Shown here one piece after another: positions 60,661 to 64,000 of a DNA stretch of 64,000 bases. How positions within the stretch are numbered: position 1 is the first letter of the stretch; every line of letters begins with the position of its first letter. The position numbers and the translations under genes were made by a program. The notes under the pieces are model-generated. The model worked only from the letters and a program-made list of their open reading frames with translations, searched no databases and was not told the origin of the DNA. Source of the DNA: Ifrita kowaldi (lineage: Eukaryota; Chordata; Aves; Passeriformes; Cinclosomatidae); the NCBI GenBank assembly GCA_013398055.1, contig VZRS01001707.1:570518-634517 (forward strand). The letters run 5' to 3'.

Positions 60661-62907
60661 TCAAGAAGACTTCATTGCATCGATGCAGGCCATATACATA
60701 GTTTGAATCCAGAGTATTGGCTATTTTGCCCCTCTATGCTTTACTGAACATGAATTCAAGTTTTAGACACAACTGCACTTTGAAATTCAATGGTATCAAG
60801 GGAGGAAAAGCTTTGGGAGGAGTCTATATTTTATAACCAATTGCATACACTCTCACTGTGGAAATCTGTTGGGTCCAGGTGATCCCATTGCTTTCCTATG
60901 AGCACCAGCACAGCAGTGTAGAGAAATCTGGTTGTGTCCCAGTGACAGTGGAAATTGTGCTGTGGCTCCACAGAGGGAATTGGAGATGCCCAAGTTTCCC
61001 TTCCATATGTTAGAAAATGTGGATTGGAGTTTGCATTGAATGCAGAATTCAATACCAATCCCATATATTCTTAAACATGAGAAAGTAAGGTGAACCAAAA
61101 TGTTTTACTTCCTAGTTCTAAAACAATTCACCCAAAGTTACACATTCTCGTGAAAAACATAGCCATGAGTAGTAAGTGAAAAAGTATCCAAGCAGACTGT
61201 TGGAAAAATTAATCATTTAGGAAGCATATGCATCTCCAGGCCACAGTCAGGTCGCTCTTCTTCAGTGTGGCTGGCAAGAAAAGTTCATACAGAGGGGTTT
61301 CTTTTCTTTTGGAACCTGGTAATTTGTGTGTGGTGCAGGTGACTTCTTTGAGGTAAACTGGGATTTCTCGTGGACACTCAGGAAGAATCTATAATGAGTA
61401 TGTCTCAACAGATGCTCTGTTAGGCAGGTCTCTTCCTTTACAGGATCTTTTGATAGTTATTTTTACATTTGTACTTACGTATCCTGAATGATTGTAACCA
61501 AGACTGTCTCATGGATAATATGACAGCAAAGGCTTGTTGCTGCACACACAGTAGCCAGAAGGATATTGCAAATAGATCCTCAAGGAGCCAAACTCCTTTT
61601 TCTCTATATCATTGTTTTTAATCCAGCATATGTAAATTTAGTTTTCTAGTAAGACATCATGGCAGTTTCTAAATGGAAGGTGGCAAAACAGTCTTCTAGA
61701 GAATCAGGCCTTTTGACTACTGTCAAACATGGATATAATCTTGTGTTGTTTTTCTCTGTTACTGATTTTTTTCATTGGCAAAATGGTTTTAAAGATTGAT
61801 AAAAGTTCATCTTTCTTCCTGCACTCCCCAGTTACGATCTGATAGTGTGTCAGCTGTGATGGCAACACTGGTTTATGTTATTCCTGCCTGTAGGAATCTA
61901 CTGTGCTACTTCCTCAGTTGTGGTAATAGAGATCCTTGTGTGGCTACATTGTGAATGAAATCAGGGAACTGGAACAGCATTTTAAAATATTTTCTAAATC
62001 TGATCAATTCTCTGTTTCAAGGAGGGCGAGGCACTGCTGTGTTACTTGTCATCAGTGGGGCGGAGTGGTTGGAGTGAGAATGGGCACTGCTATAATGGCA
62101 GCTATCGTGGCACTGTCCTTTGGCAGGGATCTGGTGGAGGTTCTTTGGCTGGCTGTTGCTAGCCTTCATTTATTGCTATCAAAAGTTACCTAGAAAGAAA
62201 TGTATGCAAAGTGTCCTAGATTGTGAAGGACTCCTTTGGATGTCAGAGGAATTCTTGATATGGCTTGGCTTGGCTCCAAGCCTTTTAGGCAGCTACAGTT
62301 GGGTTAGAGCCTGTGAGCTGGTTCATTATGTATGTGTCAGACAGGACTTTAGGGAAGTTGTTCTCTCCTCATTTATCTTCTGTCTTGTTCTGTCCAAATC
62401 CCTGCCTTTGTACTGGCAGTGCCTGCTTGCCCTAGTCTTCTGCACCTCCCAGAACCTGTCCTGCTCCAGTCCTGCTCTTCCTAGATAGTGCTTGGTGCCT
62501 TTCTGGGTTATTATGACATTCACCCTGGCTGTAGTTAAATTGAGTATTGTCCTTGTCCTCATGAGGACTTTGGTGATTCGTTTTGGCCTGACTTGAGCTC
62601 AGATTCTTGCTGCAAGCCATTGCCACTGCCTCACTTGGCTTTGGCTGCTGGGTACAAGCATCTGGGACTGTCAGGTTGGGTGGCTTATAAATATGCCCCC
62701 GAAAGAGACATTTTTAGTCTGTCTCATAACTTCATCTTTCTCTTCCAAGGATTAGTTTTGTCCCAGAGTGGGGAGATCTTCCTTAAAGGTTTTCAGAACA
62801 GAAATGAAAACCCACAAGATATTTGTGCTGCAAATGGCTCCAAAAGTTCCTTCGTAGATACTGCTGCCTAAAAGATTTGAAAATGAATAAAAAATTTGAA
62901 AAGGAAT
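60661..62907. other. Intergenic sequence downstream of CDC16, nothing recognised
   Basis: Contains an AATAAA near 62886 that could serve a long CDC16 3' UTR. No exon of a following gene such as UPF3A is recognisable. Confidence 0.6.
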
Positions 62908-63048
62908 AACATGTTAGCTCAATTGGTTAGAGCCTGGTGCTAATAATGCCAGTGGTGCAAGCTTAAACCCTATGTGGGCCATTCACTTAAGAGTTGACTC
63001 CATGGCCCTTGTGGGTGCCTTCCAACTTAGACTATTCTGTGATTTCAC
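62908..63048 (+). mobile_element. tRNA-Ile-derived SINE with CR1-like tail (TguSINE1-like)
   Basis: The first 74 bases (62908-62981) align position by position with tRNA-Ile(AAT). They include TTAGCTCAATTGGTTAGAGC (pol III A box) and the anticodon loop CTAATAA with AAT at 62942-62944, and end in GGGCCA. The B-box region (GCTTAAACCC) and the acceptor stem are decayed, so it is not a working tRNA gene. The rest (to CCTTCCAACTTAGAC and ATTCTGTGATTTC) is a CR1-type 3' tail. This structure is known from songbird TguSINE1. Confidence 0.8.
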
Positions 63049-63433
63049 TTCTCTCAGCCAGTGCCGCCTACTTTTATTATTCCATATCAGATCATGTATT
63101 TCCTTCATGCTGCGGACAGCTGTTTGAGGACCAACAATGCAGCAGGATCTGAAGATTTGCAGTGACTCTGTGTATTCTGATTAAATTGCAGGCATTTTTG
63201 CTCCTTCTGTCTAGTTTCTGTAGCTCTAGATGAGTCTGTTCGTACATCTGTGACATGTCCGTCCTTTGGAGCTTGCTATACCTCTGCCACCAGTTCTAGG
63301 AGATGTAGTCCAAGACATTCCAACTCACACAGGAATTTCAAGAAACCTTTTGGATCTAGATATTGCCAAATTCGTTGATTGCAATCTAGGACTGAATAAG
63401 CCTTGCTCTGATTGATGGATTAGTACTTAGAAT

Positions 63434-63712
63434 AATCATGGAATCGTAGAATGGTTTGGGTTGGAAAGGACCTTAAAGATCATGTAGTCCCAACCCTGCT
63501 GCCATGGGCAGGGACACCTCCCTGCCAGGTTACTCAAGGCCCTGTCCAACCCGGCTGTGAACACTGCCAGGGATGGGGCATCCACAATCTCCCTGGGCAA
63601 CCTATTCCAGTGCCTCACCATCCTCACAGTAAGTTTGTCGCTACCATCTAGCCTAAATTTCCCCTCTCAGTTTGTACCCGCTCGCCTTTGTCCCATCACC
63701 ACAGCTCCTGAG
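63434..63712 (-). mobile_element. CR1 LINE 3' fragment downstream of CDC16
   Basis: Begins AATCATGGAATCGTAGAATG, followed by GGTTGGAAAGGACCTTAAAG and the CCAGGGATGGGGCATCCACA block, reverse orientation. Confidence 0.93.
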
Positions 63713-64000
63713 GAAGCCAGGCAGGCAGGCCCGGAGGCGCCGTTTGGAAGAGCTCCTGCCTGCTGCGTGGCCCCGGGGGCTGGGCTGGCGGTGCATTGCC
63801 GAGGTGCAGGCACTGCTTCTTAGTTATGACAGAACCTCCCTGCAGGCACAAGGCTCCTGGCCTCATACAACTAACGATTAATGGCCTTTTTTCCTTTCTC
63901 CCCCTGCTTTCTCCCCAGACTTAGGCTACCCCTCAGACTCTGCATCCCAAGACTGCGGATAACACACCCCTGCGCTGTGTGTGCCCTTCCCGCTCGACGA
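63713..64000. other. G+C-richer window end, unassigned
   Basis: 63715-63800 has several CG dinucleotides (GGAGGCGCCG, GCCCCGGGGG). It may be the approach to the promoter of the next gene, but no start codon or exon can be supported. Confidence 0.3.

Noticed and set aside
62908..62981. tRNA-Ile gene
   Set aside because: The acceptor stem no longer pairs and the B box is degraded; the CR1-like tail shows it to be the head of a SINE.
63713..64000. First exon of UPF3A
   Set aside because: Gene order makes it plausible nearby, but no encoded segment resembles the UPF3 N-terminus or its RNP domain.
1..64000. CRISPR arrays, phage genes, bacterial operons or selenocysteine signals
   Set aside because: None seen; the sequence is a typical avian nuclear locus.

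Overview
This is nuclear DNA from a vertebrate, almost certainly a bird and probably a songbird. Genes are split by introns with GT..AG borders. CR1 LINE tails occur at least twelve times, recognised by the TTCTATGATTCTATGAT-type 3' end. A tRNA-Ile-derived SINE with a CR1-like tail at 62908-63048 resembles the songbird family TguSINE1. There are no operons, CRISPR arrays or prokaryotic features.

The right third carries one complete protein gene on the plus strand: CDC16 (APC6), a TPR scaffold subunit of the anaphase-promoting complex. I could place all 18 coding exons between 40091 and 60459. They join in phase into a 623-residue protein that is close to the human one from first to last residue. 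The first exon lies in a CpG island (about 39895-40540) with GC boxes and no TATA box. CR1 copies sit on both sides of that island.

The left 40 kb is mostly AT-rich intergenic DNA, but three exon-like blocks at 10821-10899, 13325-13443 and 15287-15436 (+) encode, in order, the CFAP97/KIAA1430-type domain. From the expected gene order (RASA3 - CFAP97D2 - CDC16) I read this as CFAP97D2. The copy looks broken: there is a frameshift in the first block, a one-base frameshift beside an A7 run in the third, and an in-frame TGA in the third. Splice sites are mostly kept and the middle block is fully open, so decay seems partial or recent, or part of it is assembly error. This is the most interesting observation in the window.

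The remainder is repeat-derived or featureless. A probable solo LTR at 19161-19790 is flanked by a perfect 6-bp direct repeat (CATAAC). A second LTR end at about 32045 runs into a 13-base N gap and an (AGAGA)n array. There are microsatellites, homopolymer tracts and degenerate old repeats. Downstream of CDC16 (60460-64000) I see only 3' UTR or intergenic sequence, the SINE and one CR1. The next gene expected from vertebrate gene order, UPF3A, is not recognisable here.

I did not find an undescribed multi-gene system. The window is an ordinary cell-cycle gene locus beside a probable decayed cilia-related gene.
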